Source: Brotonthovivens ammoniilytica (GTDB lineage: Bacteria > Bacillota > Clostridia > Lachnospirales > Lachnospiraceae). Taken from it: DNA of 64,000 nucleotides. A program made the position numbers and the translations under genes. Of this stretch, positions 25,978 through 34,561 are shown piece after piece. The first letter of the stretch is position 1, and each line of letters begins with the position of its first letter. Location: the NCBI RefSeq assembly GCF_025566885.1, contig NZ_JAOQJQ010000001.1, positions 186,001 to 250,000 of the forward strand, given 5' to 3'. The notes under the pieces are model-generated. The model had not been told where the DNA came from. It saw only the letters and a program-made list of their open reading frames with translations, and did not search any database.

Positions 25978-27420
25978 ATGAATTTAGGTATTTTGATCGC
26001 GATTGTCATCTATGAAGTGGTTTCAATCGCACTGGTATCGTGGTTTATTTCGCGTAAGAACAAAAAAGGAGGAGAAGGAGCCGGCGGCTTTGCTTTTGCC
26101 GGCGGGGGACTTCCGGCATCTTTGGTGGGCATTACGCTGGCACTGACACTGCTTGGTTCGGCTCACAACTGGGGAACCTGTCAGAATGCAGCTTCTATGG
26201 GTGTTATTGCAGCATGGTTCGGTATTGCCTGTGTGGTAATGATGGTAGTTATTACACAGATTACCGGTCCGTGGATGCGCCGTACCGGGGCAAAGACATC
26301 CGGAGAATTTTTAGGTAAGATTTTCGGGCCTACATCCGGAAGATTAATTTCTGCCATGAACATTGCTCTGATTATTGGCATGTGCTGTCTTGAGATGGAA
26401 GCCATTGCGGTTACCATTAATCTTATGACAGGATGGTCTTATACAGTATCCGCGATTCTTGGCGGTATTGTTGCTGTATTATACGTGCTGCTTGCCGGCA
26501 TGAAAGAGATTGCATGGCTGAATCTGATCAATGCGATTTTAATGTATCTGGCTCTGATTTTAGTATTTATCAGTCTGATTTTTGAATTGCCGGGTGGATG
26601 GGATGCCGTGGAAACTACAATGAAAGCATCTGCGGAAACCAGCTGGATGACAGATCTGTTTGGAAATCCTGCTCTGATTGTCGGTTTTGCAATTCCGTCA
26701 GCACTGGGAGCATCTTTGTTCCACGGTATGGCTCAGACTGGATATCAGCCTGTTGTAACTGCTAAAAATAACAAAGAAGTAAAGAAATCTATCTGGTTTG
26801 CAGGACCTATCAATGGATGTTTCTGTATCCTTCCGGCTTTAATCGGATTAGCTGCATTTTCCATTATTGCATACCGAAATGCAGGAGATATGATGATGAC
26901 ACCGGCCATGATGGCTGATCTCCTTCCAAAACCGGTTCTGGGACTCTTGCTGGCAGGATTCTTGGGTGTAGACCTTTCCTCCTTTGCAGTAATGGCTCTG
27001 GCACCTGCAACCATTATCTCACATGATATCTATCCTCTGAAAAATCCAAAAGTAACAGAGGAGCAGAAGACAAAACTGACACGTATTATCATTGTGATTA
27101 TTGGTATTGTTTCTATCTTAATCTGTAATATGCAGCCGGCGGTTGTTAACATGGTTAACTGGAGTTTTGCATTTGGTGTTCCGGTATTTATTATGGGTAT
27201 CATCGGACTGTGGTGGAAACGTTCCATGAAAGCTTCTATTATAACCTTTATTGTTACCTGGATTGCAGTGTGTATCTGGTCAACCTTTGGTTTACAGGAT
27301 TATCTGCAGCTGCCAAACTTCCACGTTACATACATTGCAACCATTTTCTCTGTAGTATTTGGTGTTATTACAACGGCAGTCTGCAAAGGGAAAAAAGGTT
27401 TATTTGTAAAGAAGAAATAG
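25978..27420 (+). CDS. Sodium:solute symporter family transporter
   Basis: A 480-residue membrane protein with about 13 hydrophobic spans, typical of the SSS family (Na+-coupled uptake of sugars, amino acids, carboxylates). The N-terminus is outside and the first loop is Gly-rich (EGAGGFAFAGGGLPASLVG), as in many members. Substrate cannot be read from sequence. It has AGAAGGGAGAAAGAG before the ATG. Two very short membrane-protein genes follow at once and look co-transcribed, and a URO-D-like gene is divergent. Confidence 0.88.
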   Translation: MNLGILIAIVIYEVVSIALVSWFISRKNKKGGEGAGGFAFAGGGLPASLVGITLALTLLGSAHNWGTCQNAASMGVIAAWFGIACVVMMVVITQITGPWMRRTGAKTSGEFLGKIFGPTSGRLISAMNIALIIGMCCLEMEAIAVTINLMTGWSYTVSAILGGIVAVLYVLLAGMKEIAWLNLINAILMYLALILVFISLIFELPGGWDAVETTMKASAETSWMTDLFGNPALIVGFAIPSALGASLFHGMAQTGYQPVVTAKNNKEVKKSIWFAGPINGCFCILPALIGLAAFSIIAYRNAGDMMMTPAMMADLLPKPVLGLLLAGFLGVDLSSFAVMALAPATIISHDIYPLKNPKVTEEQKTKLTRIIIVIIGIVSILICNMQPAVVNMVNWSFAFGVPVFIMGIIGLWWKRSMKASIITFIVTWIAVCIWSTFGLQDYLQLPNFHVTYIATIFSVVFGVITTAVCKGKKGLFVKKK

Positions 27421-27448
27421 ATTGTTTCGATAGATAGGAGGGATCTCT

Positions 27449-27577
27449 ATGCATATGTGCATTGTTTCAATCGTTCAGGTAGTAGTTATTGTATTTGCAA
27501 TTACCGGAATCGGTTTTGCCATTGGCAAGTTCAATAAATTTGGCTCATCAGATGATATCTGGAAGGAGGATAAGTAG
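27449..27577 (+). CDS. 42-residue single-span membrane protein
   Basis: A short gene 28 bp after the symporter, with TAGGAGGGATCT just before its ATG. It codes for about 20 hydrophobic residues (IVSIVQVVVIVFAITGIGFA) then a charged tail ending SSDDIWKEDK. The stop is directly followed by the ATG of the next small gene. I recognise no family. The place suggests a subunit or regulator of the symporter, by analogy with small partner proteins of other transporters; this is inference. Confidence 0.65.
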   Translation: MHMCIVSIVQVVVIVFAITGIGFAIGKFNKFGSSDDIWKEDK

Positions 27578-27691
27578 ATGACATTAACACAGGCCTGGAT
27601 GCTGATCATTATTCTGGTAATGGCTGCTTTTATGGTAGTATCGACTGTCTGGGGGAAGAACAGTGATCAAAAGGACGAGGATCAGAATTAA
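27578..27691 (+). CDS. 37-residue single-span membrane protein
   Basis: It begins right after the stop of the preceding small gene, with AAGGAGGAT about 6-8 bp upstream inside that gene. One hydrophobic span (AWMLIIILVMAAFMVVSTVW) precedes a charged tail GKNSDQKDEDQN. The tight junction means coupled translation and probably one-to-one production with its neighbour. No family is recognised. Confidence 0.65.
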   Translation: MTLTQAWMLIIILVMAAFMVVSTVWGKNSDQKDEDQN

Positions 27692-27741
27692 AAAGACAAT
27701 ATCAGAAAGATGAAAAACAAGTAAAACATTAGTAAATGATC

Positions 27742-27769
27742 TTGACATTAAATTTATAACAGATATAAT
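27742..27769 (+). promoter_or_regulatory. Promoter of the MarR-ABC operon
   Basis: Both hexamers are perfect: TTGACA (27742-27747) and TATAAT (27764-27769), spacer 16 bp. The operator palindrome begins within the -10. Confidence 0.88.
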
Positions 27770-27808
27770 GAATAGCACGCTATGAATTTTCATAGCGTGC
27801 TATTCATT
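27767..27808 (+). promoter_or_regulatory. 18-bp-arm palindrome, likely MarR operator
   Basis: The arms at 27767-27784 and 27791-27808 are perfectly complementary (AATGAATAGCACGCTATG and its reverse complement) with a 6-base centre. The palindrome covers the -10 edge, transcription start and early leader, and ends 23 bp before the MarR start codon. No T-tract follows, so it is an operator rather than a terminator. Autoregulation by the MarR protein is the simple reading. Confidence 0.8.
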
Positions 27809-27831
27809 GTTCTTGGGAAGGAGAAATTTAT

Positions 27832-28320
27832 GTGGAGGAAACAAAAGAATACAGTCTGCGGTCTTTAATCTGCCGTAATTTAAAGATATTTGACTGTATG
27901 ATGAATGACCACCGCAACAAAGATATGGAAGGCAGCGGTATGACAGGGCGTCAGTTCGAAGTCCTATCCTATTTGGTGGAGCATCAGAATGAAAATGTGA
28001 AGCAGGTGATGATTGAAAAGGATTTTCAGTTAAGCAATCCAACTGTCAGCGGTATTTTAAAACGTCTGGAGCAAAACGGACTTATCTGCAGAATATCAGA
28101 GGATACAGATAAACGCTGCAACCGGATTGTGGTAACCAAAAAAGCACAAAGAGCGCTGATTCAGGCGGGCGAGAAATGGGAGATTCTGGAAGAGAAGCTA
28201 TTTGACGGGATAGCAAAGGAAGAGGAACAGATCTTTGATGAAATTCTCGGCAAACTGTGCAGAAACATAACAAAAATGAGAATTGAACAGGAAAAGGAGT
28301 TAAAGAATATTTATGATTAA
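27832..28320 (+). CDS. MarR-family transcriptional regulator
   Basis: A 162-residue winged-helix regulator. The recognition region is LSNPTVSGILKRLEQNGLIC followed by the wing DKRCNRIVVTKKAQ. Translation starts at GTG with GGGAAGGAG 8 bp upstream. Its last 8 bases overlap the first ABC gene, so it is the first gene of a regulator-exporter operon, a common drug or peptide-efflux arrangement in Firmicutes. Confidence 0.88.
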   Translation: MEETKEYSLRSLICRNLKIFDCMMNDHRNKDMEGSGMTGRQFEVLSYLVEHQNENVKQVMIEKDFQLSNPTVSGILKRLEQNGLICRISEDTDKRCNRIVVTKKAQRALIQAGEKWEILEEKLFDGIAKEEEQIFDEILGKLCRNITKMRIEQEKELKNIYD

Positions 28321-30046
28321 AACGTTAGCGAAAAGTATCCGTGAATACAAGCTGGCATCAGTTCTGGCAGCAGTATTTATGGTGGGCGAGGTTTTGATGG
28401 AAGTTCTGGTGACCTTCATGATGGCAAAAATGATTGATGAAGGTTTCTCAAGCAATGATCTTGGATATGTAATCCAGATCGGTGCGGGAATGCTGATTAT
28501 GGCAGCGGCAGGACTTGTATGCGGTCTTCTTTCCGGGCGATATGCGGCAGTTGCTTCCGGAGGGCTGGCCAAAAATCTCAGAAAAGATATATTTTACAAT
28601 ATTCAGGAATTTTCCTTCCAGAATATTGACAAATTTTCAACTGCCAGTCTTGTTACAAGGCTGACAACAGATATAACCAACGTACAGATGGCGTATATGA
28701 TGATTATCCGTCTGCTGGTGCGTTCCCCGATTATGATTGTATTTTCACTGGTCATGGCCTTTATGCTCAGTGCAAAGCTGTCATTGATTTTTGTGATTTT
28801 AGTACCGGTGCTGGCATTTTTACTGTTTGTGATTATTAAATCCGCCCACGGTTACTTTGTAAAATTATTTAAAAAGTACGATCACTTAAATTCCGTTGTT
28901 CAGGAGAACTTAACAGGAATCCGTACGGTAAAAGCATATATAAGAGAATCCCACGAAATAGGAAAATTTGAAAAAACCTCCAAAAGGATTCTGGATCTGT
29001 CAAAGAGTGCGGAAAAGAGATTGATTCTTACAACTCCGTGCATGTTTGCCATGGTATTTATCTGCATTATGTATTTTTGTTATACAGGTGCAAATATGAT
29101 CGTGTCAGAGACATTGACGACAGGTGCGCTGATGAGTCTGATTACTTATTCTATTCAGATTTTATCCAGCCTGATGATGGCTTCCATGGTACTTGTTATG
29201 TGTGTTATGGCCAAAGCATCAGGAGAACGTATTGCAGAAGTGCTGGATGAGAAGAGTTCTCTGACAAACCAGGCACAGCCGGATTTTGATATTCCGGATG
29301 GGTCCATTGTGTTTGACCATGTATCTTTCGCATACAGCGACGGGGAAAATAAAGAGATTTTAAAGGATATTAATCTCAATATAAAATCCGGGGAAACTGT
29401 GGGAATTATCGGCGGAACCGGATCTGCAAAAACAACGCTGGTACAGCTGATACCGAGACTTTATGACGTGACCGGCGGGAAACTGCTGATCGGCGGAAAA
29501 GATGTCAGAACCTATGACTTAAAAACACTGCGTGACTCTGTTTCTATGGTACTGCAGAAAAATGTCCTGTTTTCAGGCACCATCAGCAGTAATCTTCGCT
29601 GGGGCAATAAAGAGGCCTCGCAGGAAGAGATTGAGCATGCGGCGCAGCTGGCTCAGGCAGATGAATTTGTATCAAAATTCCCTAAAAAATATGAGACTGT
29701 TCTAGATCAGGGCGGAACAAATGTTTCCGGCGGCCAGAAACAGCGTCTCTGCATAGCAAGAGCGCTGCTGAAAAAACCGAAAATTCTGATTCTGGATGAT
29801 TCTACCAGCGCGGTAGATACGAAAACAGATGCACTGATAAGAAAAGCTTTTGCAGAGGAGATTCCCGATACTACAAAGCTGATTATTGCTCAGAGAATTT
29901 CTTCTGTGGAACATGCAGATAAAATTCTTGTAATGCAGGATGGATGTATCTGCGATATAGGAACTCATGAAGAATTATTAAGGACCAGCCACGTATACCA
30001 GGAAGTATATGAATCCCAGCAGAAAGGAGGAATCGGAGATGAATAA
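28313..30046 (+). CDS. ABC exporter half, degenerate ATP site (BmrC-like)
   Basis: A 577-residue half-transporter with six membrane spans (1 to about 310) and an ATPase domain. Its Walker A reads GGTGSAKTT with Ala for the usual Gly, and after Walker B there is Asp (ILILDDSTSAVD) where a catalytic Glu is standard. The signature motif VSGGQ is intact. This is the pattern of heterodimeric exporters with one non-catalytic site, such as BmrCD and TM287/288. It overlaps both neighbours by 8 bases. Substrate is likely a drug or peptide, unknown. Confidence 0.9.
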   Translation: MIKTLAKSIREYKLASVLAAVFMVGEVLMEVLVTFMMAKMIDEGFSSNDLGYVIQIGAGMLIMAAAGLVCGLLSGRYAAVASGGLAKNLRKDIFYNIQEFSFQNIDKFSTASLVTRLTTDITNVQMAYMMIIRLLVRSPIMIVFSLVMAFMLSAKLSLIFVILVPVLAFLLFVIIKSAHGYFVKLFKKYDHLNSVVQENLTGIRTVKAYIRESHEIGKFEKTSKRILDLSKSAEKRLILTTPCMFAMVFICIMYFCYTGANMIVSETLTTGALMSLITYSIQILSSLMMASMVLVMCVMAKASGERIAEVLDEKSSLTNQAQPDFDIPDGSIVFDHVSFAYSDGENKEILKDINLNIKSGETVGIIGGTGSAKTTLVQLIPRLYDVTGGKLLIGGKDVRTYDLKTLRDSVSMVLQKNVLFSGTISSNLRWGNKEASQEEIEHAAQLAQADEFVSKFPKKYETVLDQGGTNVSGGQKQRLCIARALLKKPKILILDDSTSAVDTKTDALIRKAFAEEIPDTTKLIIAQRISSVEHADKILVMQDGCICDIGTHEELLRTSHVYQEVYESQQKGGIGDE

Positions 30047-31937
30047 CGGACAGAATACATCAGGAATGAAAAAAGAAGCAAGAAAAAGCATGATGAAAAC
30101 CCTTGGCCGTTTGATGAAATATGTAACGGGAATTTACAAGTTCCAGTTTGTGATTGTTGTTATCAGTATTCTTCTGGCTGCGGTAGGGCAGGTTATTGGT
30201 ATTATGGAAATGCGGTATTTGATTGACGATTATATTGTACCGTTTATCGGCCAGGACCATCCGGTGATGTCAGAGCTTGTTACAATTATACTGACTATGG
30301 CGGCGGCATATGTAGTAGTTATCTTTTTCTCATATCTGTACAGCCGTCTGATGATTAATATAGCCCAGGGAACGTTAAAGACGATCAGAGACGAGATGTT
30401 TAAGCATATGCAGTCTCTGCCCATCCGTTATTTCGACACCAACGCTCACGGAGATCTTATGAGCCGTTATACAAATGATACGGATACGTTACGGCAGATG
30501 ATCAGCCAGGCAATTCCTCAGATTTTGTCTTCTGTAATTACAATGGTTTCCGTATTTATATCTATGCTGATGCTCAGTGTTCCAATGACTATCATCGTAG
30601 TTTTGATGCTGATTTTGATGCTGTGGATTACAAAAAATATCGGAGGCAAAAGCGCAAGATACTTTGTAGAGCAGCAGATGTCTTTAGGCGCTGTCAACGG
30701 CTATATTGAAGAAATGATGGAAGGCCAGAAAGTAATCAAGGTGTTCAATCATGAAAAAGAGAGTAAAGAAGGGTTTGACCGCCTGAATGATAAACTGTGC
30801 GATCATGTGATCAGGGCCAATACATTTGCAAATATTCTGATGCCTATGCTGTTTCAGATCGGGAATCTGACATACCTTGTAGTAGCGGTGATCGGCGCGG
30901 CATTATCCATTACAGGCGTTGCCCCCATTACCCTTGGGGTATTAGCTTCCTTCCTTACCTTTACAAGAAGCTTTACTCAGCCCATTTCTCAGGTATCCCA
31001 GCAGGTCAGCTACATTGTAATGGCTCTTGCAGGTGCGCAGCGTATTTTTAACCTCATGGACGAAGAGCCGGAAGAGGATCAGGGAACAGTGACACTTGTG
31101 CGGGCCAATGTTTCGGATGACGGAACTATTACAGAGTCAGAGGGCAGAACCGGCCAGTGGGCGTGGAGGGAAGTTCAGGATGGAAAAACCATTTATACCC
31201 AGCTGAAAGGGGACGTCCGTTTTAAAGATGTAAACTTTGGATATAATGAAGATAAAATGATATTAAAGCATATGTCGCTGTTTGCAAAGCCAGGACAAAA
31301 GATTGCCTTTGTAGGACCTACCGGAGCGGGTAAGACTACAATTACAAATCTGATTAACCGTTTTTATGATATCCAGAACGGACAGATTCTGTATGACGGA
31401 ATTGATATTAAAAAGATCAGAAAATATGATCTGCGCCGTTCTCTTGGGATTGTACTTCAGGATACCCATCTGTTTACAGGGAGCATCGAGGATAACATCC
31501 GATACGGACGTTTAGATGCCACCCATGAGGATGTAGTGGCTGCGGCGAAACTTGCCAATGCGGATTTCTTTATCCGTCATCTTCCGGATGGATACGATAC
31601 GATCATTTCCGGGGACGGCTCTAACCTATCCCAGGGGCAGCGTCAGCTGCTGGCTATTGCCAGAGCGGCCATTGCCAATCCGCCGGTTCTGATTCTAGAT
31701 GAAGCCACATCCAGCATTGATACAAGAACAGAAGGGATTATTCAGGACGGTATGGATCAGCTTATGAAAGGCAGAACCGTATTTGTGATTGCCCACCGGC
31801 TTTCTACTGTCCGCAATTCAGAAGCCATTATGGTACTGGAGCAGGGAGAAATCATAGAACGGGGAAGTCATGATGAACTGATTGAACAGAAAGGTAAATA
31901 TTATCAGCTGTATACAGGGGCTTTTGAACTGTCATAA
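30039..31937 (+). CDS. ABC exporter half, catalytic ATP site (BmrD-like)
   Basis: The 632-residue partner of the preceding half-transporter. The ATPase domain has a normal Walker A (GPTGAGKTT) and Walker B with catalytic Glu (LILDEATSSID), but its signature is LSQGQ in place of LSGGQ. That is what is expected if this signature faces the degenerate site of the partner. An extra loop between the membrane and ATPase domains (about residues 350-400) is typical of this subunit. AAAGGAGG before 30039 sets the start; the frame also opens at 30009. Confidence 0.9.
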   Translation: MNNGQNTSGMKKEARKSMMKTLGRLMKYVTGIYKFQFVIVVISILLAAVGQVIGIMEMRYLIDDYIVPFIGQDHPVMSELVTIILTMAAAYVVVIFFSYLYSRLMINIAQGTLKTIRDEMFKHMQSLPIRYFDTNAHGDLMSRYTNDTDTLRQMISQAIPQILSSVITMVSVFISMLMLSVPMTIIVVLMLILMLWITKNIGGKSARYFVEQQMSLGAVNGYIEEMMEGQKVIKVFNHEKESKEGFDRLNDKLCDHVIRANTFANILMPMLFQIGNLTYLVVAVIGAALSITGVAPITLGVLASFLTFTRSFTQPISQVSQQVSYIVMALAGAQRIFNLMDEEPEEDQGTVTLVRANVSDDGTITESEGRTGQWAWREVQDGKTIYTQLKGDVRFKDVNFGYNEDKMILKHMSLFAKPGQKIAFVGPTGAGKTTITNLINRFYDIQNGQILYDGIDIKKIRKYDLRRSLGIVLQDTHLFTGSIEDNIRYGRLDATHEDVVAAAKLANADFFIRHLPDGYDTIISGDGSNLSQGQRQLLAIARAAIANPPVLILDEATSSIDTRTEGIIQDGMDQLMKGRTVFVIAHRLSTVRNSEAIMVLEQGEIIERGSHDELIEQKGKYYQLYTGAFELS

Positions 31938-31997
31938 ACATCAGTTTTTGGACTGAAATAAATTTTGAATGCCGGGGCAGGTTTCCGGGACAGGAAC

Positions 31998-32026
31998 TTG
32001 TCTCAGTATTCAAACTATGATAGAAT
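31998..32026 (+). promoter_or_regulatory. Promoter of degV gene
   Basis: TTGTCT (31998-32003) and TAGAAT (32021-32026), spacer 17 bp, 42 bp before the start codon. Confidence 0.6.
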
Positions 32027-32067
32027 AAACTCATATATGTAGTTTTAGCATAGACAGGAGAGAATAT

Positions 32068-32934
32068 ATGAGTAAAATTGCGGTAATAACTGACAGTAAC
32101 AGTGGAATTACACAGGCGGAAGGAAAAGAACTTGGGATCTATGTTGTTCCGATGCCGTTTTATATTAATGGAGAAATGTTTCTTGAGGATATTGACCTGA
32201 GTCAGGAACAGTTTTATGAAAGGCTGACAGAAGGCGCGGAGATAAAAACTTCCACTCCCACGCTGGCGACTTTTACTGAACTTTGGGATAGCCTTTTAAA
32301 AGAATATGACGAAATTGTCCATATTCCCATGTCAAGCGGTCTTTCTAGCACCTGCTCTACAGCAGCCATGCTGGCCGCAGATTATGACGGCAAAGTGCAG
32401 GTTGTTGACAATCAGCGGATTTCCGTTACTCAGCGCCAGTCTGTGCTGGATGCTAAGATGCTGGCTAAGGCAGGGAAAACGGCAAAAGAGATTTATGATA
32501 TATTAATGGAATGTAAAATGGAATCCAGTATTTATATTATGCTGGATACCCTGTATTATCTGAAAAAGGGCGGCCGTATTACACCGGCTGCAGCAGCTCT
32601 TGGGACGCTGCTGAAGCTAAAGCCGGTTCTTCAGATTCAGGGAGAAAAGCTGGATGCCTTTGCCAAGGCCAGAACTGTAAAACAGGCGAAAAGCATTATG
32701 ATCAAACAGATCAAAGATGACTGTGAGAAGCGGTTTGGAGGCGCGGACGGCAGCCATGTGCATATTTCCATGGCCTATACAAAAGATCTGGAGGCAGCAG
32801 AAGAATTTAAAAAAGAGGTTCAGGCGGCTTTTCCAAATCATGATATTGTATTAAATCCATTGTCTTTGAGTGTTGCCTGCCATATTGGACCGGGCTCCCT
32901 GGCAGTGACTGCTTCAAAAATTGTAGAATCCTAG
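32068..32934 (+). CDS. DegV-family fatty-acid-binding protein
   Basis: A 288-residue DegV protein (FakB-like), which binds fatty acids and hands them to a fatty-acid kinase. The family marks are AVITDSNSGI at the N-terminus, KTSTPTLATF near residue 60 with the lipid-head Thr/Ser, and PMSSGLSSTCSTA. The C-terminal half has RTVKQAKS and CHIGPGSLAV. FakA is not in the window. It has its own promoter and terminator. Confidence 0.88.
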   Translation: MSKIAVITDSNSGITQAEGKELGIYVVPMPFYINGEMFLEDIDLSQEQFYERLTEGAEIKTSTPTLATFTELWDSLLKEYDEIVHIPMSSGLSSTCSTAAMLAADYDGKVQVVDNQRISVTQRQSVLDAKMLAKAGKTAKEIYDILMECKMESSIYIMLDTLYYLKKGGRITPAAAALGTLLKLKPVLQIQGEKLDAFAKARTVKQAKSIMIKQIKDDCEKRFGGADGSHVHISMAYTKDLEAAEEFKKEVQAAFPNHDIVLNPLSLSVACHIGPGSLAVTASKIVES

Positions 32935-32946
32935 TAAAATTTACCG

Positions 32947-32989
32947 GAAAGCTGATTGATTCCATGGAGTTTGATCAGCTTTCTTTTTT
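32947..32989 (+). terminator. Terminator of degV gene
   Basis: GAAAGCTGAT pairs with ATCAGCTTTC (10 bp) and a six-T tract follows. A copy of the dispersed repeat starts right after the T-tract. Confidence 0.85.
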
Positions 32990-33046
32990 ACTCTGCAGGA
33001 AATACCGTATTGTGATAAAGCTGAAAAGTGCCGATTTCTATAGAGC
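32990..33046. repeat. Dispersed inverted-repeat element, copy A
   Basis: One of four related units (others at 35930, 36086 and 58923). Its ends, CTCTGCAGGAAAT and GATTTCTATAGAG, are imperfect inverted repeats, and the inside contains GATAAAGCTGAAAAGTGCCG. The homology continues past the right end to about 33085 (GCAAAAAACGCT and CACTGCGGCGG). Confidence 0.7.
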
Positions 33047-33094
33047 AAAAAACGCTTTGCTGTGGCCCGCACTGCGGCGGAAAGGAATGAATAT

Positions 33095-33538
33095 ATGATT
33101 GATTTTGAACAGATAAAAAAAGACAGAAATATGCAGAATGGATTTATTAATCAAATTGGATTTGTAGTAACAGATGTAAAGAAGGGATATGCCAAGGGTG
33201 AGATTGCGCTGACAGAAATGCATGGAAATCCAATCGGCTCCATCCATGGGGGCGTGCTGTTTTCCCTGGCGGATTCAGTGGGAGGCGTTGCGGCCACAAC
33301 GGCAGGATCCTTTTGTACAACAGTAAATGGTACGATTAATTACTTAAATCCGGCTATCGGATGCAAAAAACTGGCAGGAGAGGCCAGGCCCATAAAAATA
33401 GGACGCAGGCTGGCTGTGATTCAGGTGACGATTACAGACGAAACAGAACGGATCATTGCCTGTGCTACAATGACTTATCAGTATCTGGGAGATAAAATAC
33501 CATTTCCTTATAAAGATGAGAAAGAAAGCGAATCGTAG
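33095..33538 (+). CDS. PaaI-family hotdog-fold thioesterase
   Basis: A 147-residue hotdog protein that likely cleaves an acyl- or aryl-CoA thioester. The motif HGNPIGSIHGGVLFSLADSV contains the HGG and the active-site acidic position (Asp) of PaaI/YdiI proteins. The ATG at 33095 has GGAAAGGA 8 bp upstream; the frame can open at GTG 33062 but that lies inside a repeat element. Its ribosome site is itself in sequence shared with that repeat. It ends 3 bp before a LysR gene. Confidence 0.82.
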   Translation: MIDFEQIKKDRNMQNGFINQIGFVVTDVKKGYAKGEIALTEMHGNPIGSIHGGVLFSLADSVGGVAATTAGSFCTTVNGTINYLNPAIGCKKLAGEARPIKIGRRLAVIQVTITDETERIIACATMTYQYLGDKIPFPYKDEKESES

Positions 33539-33541
33539 GAT

Positions 33542-34426
33542 ATGAATCTGAATCTGGAATACTATAAGGTATTTTATTATGTAGGCAAATGCCAGAGTAT
33601 TACTTTGGCGGCAGAAGAACTGTCCTTATCTCAGCCGGCAGTCAGCCAGTCCATCCGGAATCTGGAGGATATGCTTGGAACGGCGCTGTTTGTGCGGACA
33701 GCCAAAGGGGTGCGCCTGAGCGCGGAGGGCGCGGTTCTTTATCCGTACGTGGCCAGAGGATATGAATACTTCTGCCAGGGAGAGAGAAAGCTTCGGGAAC
33801 AGCTGGACCTGGAGTCGGGAGAGATCAGAATCGGTGCCAGCGATATGACGCTGCAGTTTTATCTGCTGGATTATCTGGAAACATTTCATGAGAAGTATCC
33901 CGGGATAAAAGTTCAGGTAACCAATGCGCCCACGCCTGAGACCCTGCGGTGTCTTTGGGAGGGCAGAATTGATTTTGGCGTGGTTACAGCTCCCGTGTTT
34001 CACAAGTCCCATCTGAAGCTGAAAAAGGTCAGAACGGTAAGAGATATTTTTGTGGCGGGGGAAAAATACAGCGCATATCGGGACCGGAGGGTAAGCTTAA
34101 AAGAGTTAGAGGAACTTCCGCTTATCTGTTTGGAGGGGGAAACTTCCTCCAGAAAATATGTGGAGATGTTTTTAAAGGACCAGCAGATACAGCTGCATCC
34201 GGAGTTTGAGCTGGCTACCAGTGATATGCTGGTTCAGTTTGCCCGCCGGGGCCTTGGCATGGCTTCGGTAGTGGAGGATTTTGCCCGCCGGGAACTTTTA
34301 GAAGGGACGTTATTTGAGCTGAAGCTGGAGAAAGAAATACCGGAAAGGGCCATGTATGTAGTCACGGATGACCGGATTCCGGTATCCGCCTGCGCCAGCC
34401 GGCTTTTAAGTATTTTAGGGTGCTGA
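33542..34426 (+). CDS. LysR-family transcriptional regulator
   Basis: A 294-residue LysR protein: N-terminal helix-turn-helix with ITLAAEELSLSQPAVSQSIR and an effector domain starting GEIRIGASDMTLQFYL. The ribosome site is weak (GTAGGAT), and the start is only 3 bp after the thioesterase stop, so coupling is likely. The thioesterase is a reasonable partner, but the regulated pathway is not evident. Confidence 0.85.
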   Translation: MNLNLEYYKVFYYVGKCQSITLAAEELSLSQPAVSQSIRNLEDMLGTALFVRTAKGVRLSAEGAVLYPYVARGYEYFCQGERKLREQLDLESGEIRIGASDMTLQFYLLDYLETFHEKYPGIKVQVTNAPTPETLRCLWEGRIDFGVVTAPVFHKSHLKLKKVRTVRDIFVAGEKYSAYRDRRVSLKELEELPLICLEGETSSRKYVEMFLKDQQIQLHPEFELATSDMLVQFARRGLGMASVVEDFARRELLEGTLFELKLEKEIPERAMYVVTDDRIPVSACASRLLSILGC

Positions 34427-34465
34427 TATAATTAATACTTATGCTTAATATAATTAATATTGATT

Positions 34466-34493
34466 TTACTTATGAGAGGTTATTGTGTATAAT
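34466..34493 (+). promoter_or_regulatory. Candidate promoter of purA
   Basis: A perfect TATAAT (34488-34493) lies about 70 bp before purA. The best -35 is TTACTT at 34466-34471 (16-bp spacer), which is weak. Upstream, the word TATAATTAATA occurs twice around 34425-34460. Confidence 0.55.
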
Positions 34494-34517
34494 CAGAAAG
34501 TAAAACAGGCGATGTTT

Positions 34518-34545
34518 GGACAGGTTTTGCGGCCTGTCCTTTTTT
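34518..34545 (+). terminator. Hairpin terminator just before the purA ribosome site
   Basis: GGACAGG pairs with CCTGTCC across an 8-base loop, followed by six Ts, and the purA Shine-Dalgarno AAGGAGG begins at 34546. It lies after the candidate purA promoter, so it may act as an attenuator; it may also simply end LysR transcription. Confidence 0.7.
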
Positions 34546-34561
34546 AAGGAGGATTCTTATC

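Noticed and set aside
27767..27808. Long palindrome as a rho-independent terminator
   Set aside because: No T-tract follows it and it overlaps a perfect -10 box just before a regulator gene, so an operator fits better.
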